Positions 15,359-16,336 of a stretch of 16,336 bases of DNA are shown piece by piece. The position numbers were made by a program, and so were the translations under genes. Source of the DNA: Flavipsychrobacter stenotrophus. GTDB lineage: Bacteria > Bacteroidota > Bacteroidia > Chitinophagales > Chitinophagaceae. Under the pieces are notes generated by a model. The model worked only from the letters and a program-made list of their open reading frames with translations, had not been told where the DNA came from and searched no databases. The number at the start of each line of letters is the position of its first letter. The first letter of the stretch is position 1. The stretch covers positions 1 to 16,336 of the forward strand of contig CANCOG010000042.1 in the NCBI GenBank assembly GCA_947379685.1. Direction: 5' to 3'.

Positions 15359-16336
15359 TTAAGATTGGATATTTCTGACATTTCCGAAGCAGTTGTAGCC
15401 TCCAATGCGTTTGAATTTACAGAATCTAACTTTTCTCGACTTTGGCATTTCGTGCCAGAATTTAAGTAACCTCTGTTTAGCAGTATATTGGGTGCAAATG
15501 TGAATTTTATCACCTTCCAGATAGTATTGCAATATACTTCCAATTTGTAAGAAACTTACGTTCGTCTCATCGTATAACAAATGGCGCAAACTATATCTAT
15601 ACCTTACAGTAGAAGTATAAAAATCAATAATCTCTCGCTGTGTTGGCAAACGTAAATTAAAATTGAACGGCAAGGTGTCAATTATAACTCTTTTAAAATG
15701 AGCGTCGCATATTCTCTTCAATATTGTGGCCTGCCGACGATCTCCACCCGCATAAACTGTTTGCTGAACTTCATGCTGGGTAAGTGGTACATACTCCTCA
15801 AATTTCAAGGGAATATTCTGGCAAAGGGGTGCCGATATCGGAAATTGTGTCAGGTAATTATTCAAGGCCCAGCAATCCGAAACACTTCGTTCCATGGCCT
15901 TGAATACTTCAGGAACATCAATTAAGTTAGGATCCCTGGTCAGCAGCACAATAATATCCTTTTGAAGGTCGTCATACCTCAACAAATACAAAAGTGCCCG
16001 TCTCGCTTTTTCATTCGTGAATAATTCATAATCTCTACCTACAATTTTACTATTTATTCCAATCAGATGCAAGGTATATAGCGCCCCAATTCTTGCATGC
16101 ATATTTGTGGATCTTTCAGCTACGTCAATTAAAGGTTGAATTGCTGCATCCTTTTTTGCTGCAATTGAAAACATGTCAACGGTGTAACCAATCCAATAGC
16201 CTTTATTGGTCTGAATGAACTTCCAGTCGCCATCAAGCCTTTTAATCAAATCCCCCAAAGGAGTCAAGGAATCTATTACAATATTTATCCCATGACCTTC
16301 AGTGGGTAAATATTCAGCCGAAGATTCGAAAACCGT
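15359..16336 (-). CDS. HEAT-repeat-like protein of unknown function, 5' truncated, possible 3' frameshift
   Basis: The minus-strand frame is open from the right window edge (first full codon at 16336) to a TAA at 15359, so the N-terminus is missing. The TTG at 16267 is an internal leucine codon. The protein is helix-rich: 'GYWIGYTVDMFSIAAKKDAAIQPLIDVAE', 'HARIGALYTLHLIGINSKIVGRDYELF' and 'ARRALLYLLRYDD...IIVLLTRDPNLIDVPEV' read as successive helical pairs of the HEAT/ARM type, which usually bind other proteins. No enzymatic motif is visible. The last 22 residues (Cys- and Arg-rich) look unnatural. The neighbouring minus frame, from about 15430 to a TAG at 15298, reads like a better C-terminus (LDSVNSNALEATTASEM..., ending KGDFNAH). 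A one-base shift near the AAAA run complementary to 15431-15434 is suspected. Confidence 0.65.
   Translation of the reverse strand, partial: TVFESSAEYLPTEGHGINIVIDSLTPLGDLIKRLDGDWKFIQTNKGYWIGYTVDMFSIAAKKDAAIQPLIDVAERSTNMHARIGALYTLHLIGINSKIVGRDYELFTNEKARRALLYLLRYDDLQKDIIVLLTRDPNLIDVPEVFKAMERSVSDCWALNNYLTQFPISAPLCQNIPLKFEEYVPLTQHEVQQTVYAGGDRRQATILKRICDAHFKRVIIDTLPFNFNLRLPTQREIIDFYTSTVRYRYSLRHLLYDETNVSFLQIGSILQYYLEGDKIHICTQYTAKQRLLKFWHEMPKSRKVRFCKFKRIGGYNCFGNVRNIQS

Overview
The window reads as chromosomal DNA of a Bacteroidota bacterium, most likely of the Chitinophagales/Sphingobacteriales side. The reasons are the Bacteroidota-type RpoB and RpoC (1270 and 1440 aa, with the phylum-typical sequence around the bridge helix), the outer-membrane DUF5723/lipoprotein pair, A-rich regions instead of Shine-Dalgarno sites before start codons, and promoters of the Bacteroidota form (TTTG, about 19-21 nt, TAnnTTTG). 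Genus cannot be fixed by eye.

Layout, left to right. (1) The 3' part of an OLD-like ATPase/TOPRIM nuclease gene (+) enters from the left edge and ends at 826. (2) A secreted, probably lipidated protein (-, 897-1883) ends at a strong hairpin terminator shared with the intergenic gap. (3) A 374-bp divergent intergenic region holds candidate promoters for both sides and two GTTAAC sites. (4) A two-gene operon (+, 2258-5237) encodes a large lipoprotein and a DUF5723 outer-membrane protein 7 nt apart. (5) A tetR gene (+, 5358-5969) has a perfect 14-bp inverted repeat lying on its own promoter and is followed by a DUF2798 two-helix membrane protein (6051-6260). (6) A small orphan antitoxin-like gene (-, 6333-6578) has its own promoter, placed just beyond the rpoC terminator. 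(7) rpoB and rpoC (-, 14958 to 6701) follow, with a hairpin-rich 122-nt junction. (8) About 340-400 bp upstream of rpoB carry a consensus promoter and, inside the leader, a terminator-like hairpin. (9) A HEAT-repeat-like gene (-) runs off the right edge and looks frame-disrupted near its 3' end.

Functionally, the core is the transcription machinery operon rpoBC. It sits here without the usual rplKAJL genes directly upstream and apparently uses its own promoter and leader hairpin. The rest is accessory: envelope proteins of unknown role, a self-regulated TetR/DUF2798 unit, a toxin-antitoxin remnant and the tail of a possible phage-defence nuclease. I found no tRNA, rRNA, CRISPR array, insertion sequence or integrase. 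The strongest items for a second look are the rpoB leader hairpin, the detachment of rpoBC from the ribosomal protein genes, and the tetR operator/near-leaderless promoter. I do not see a clearly new multi-gene system.
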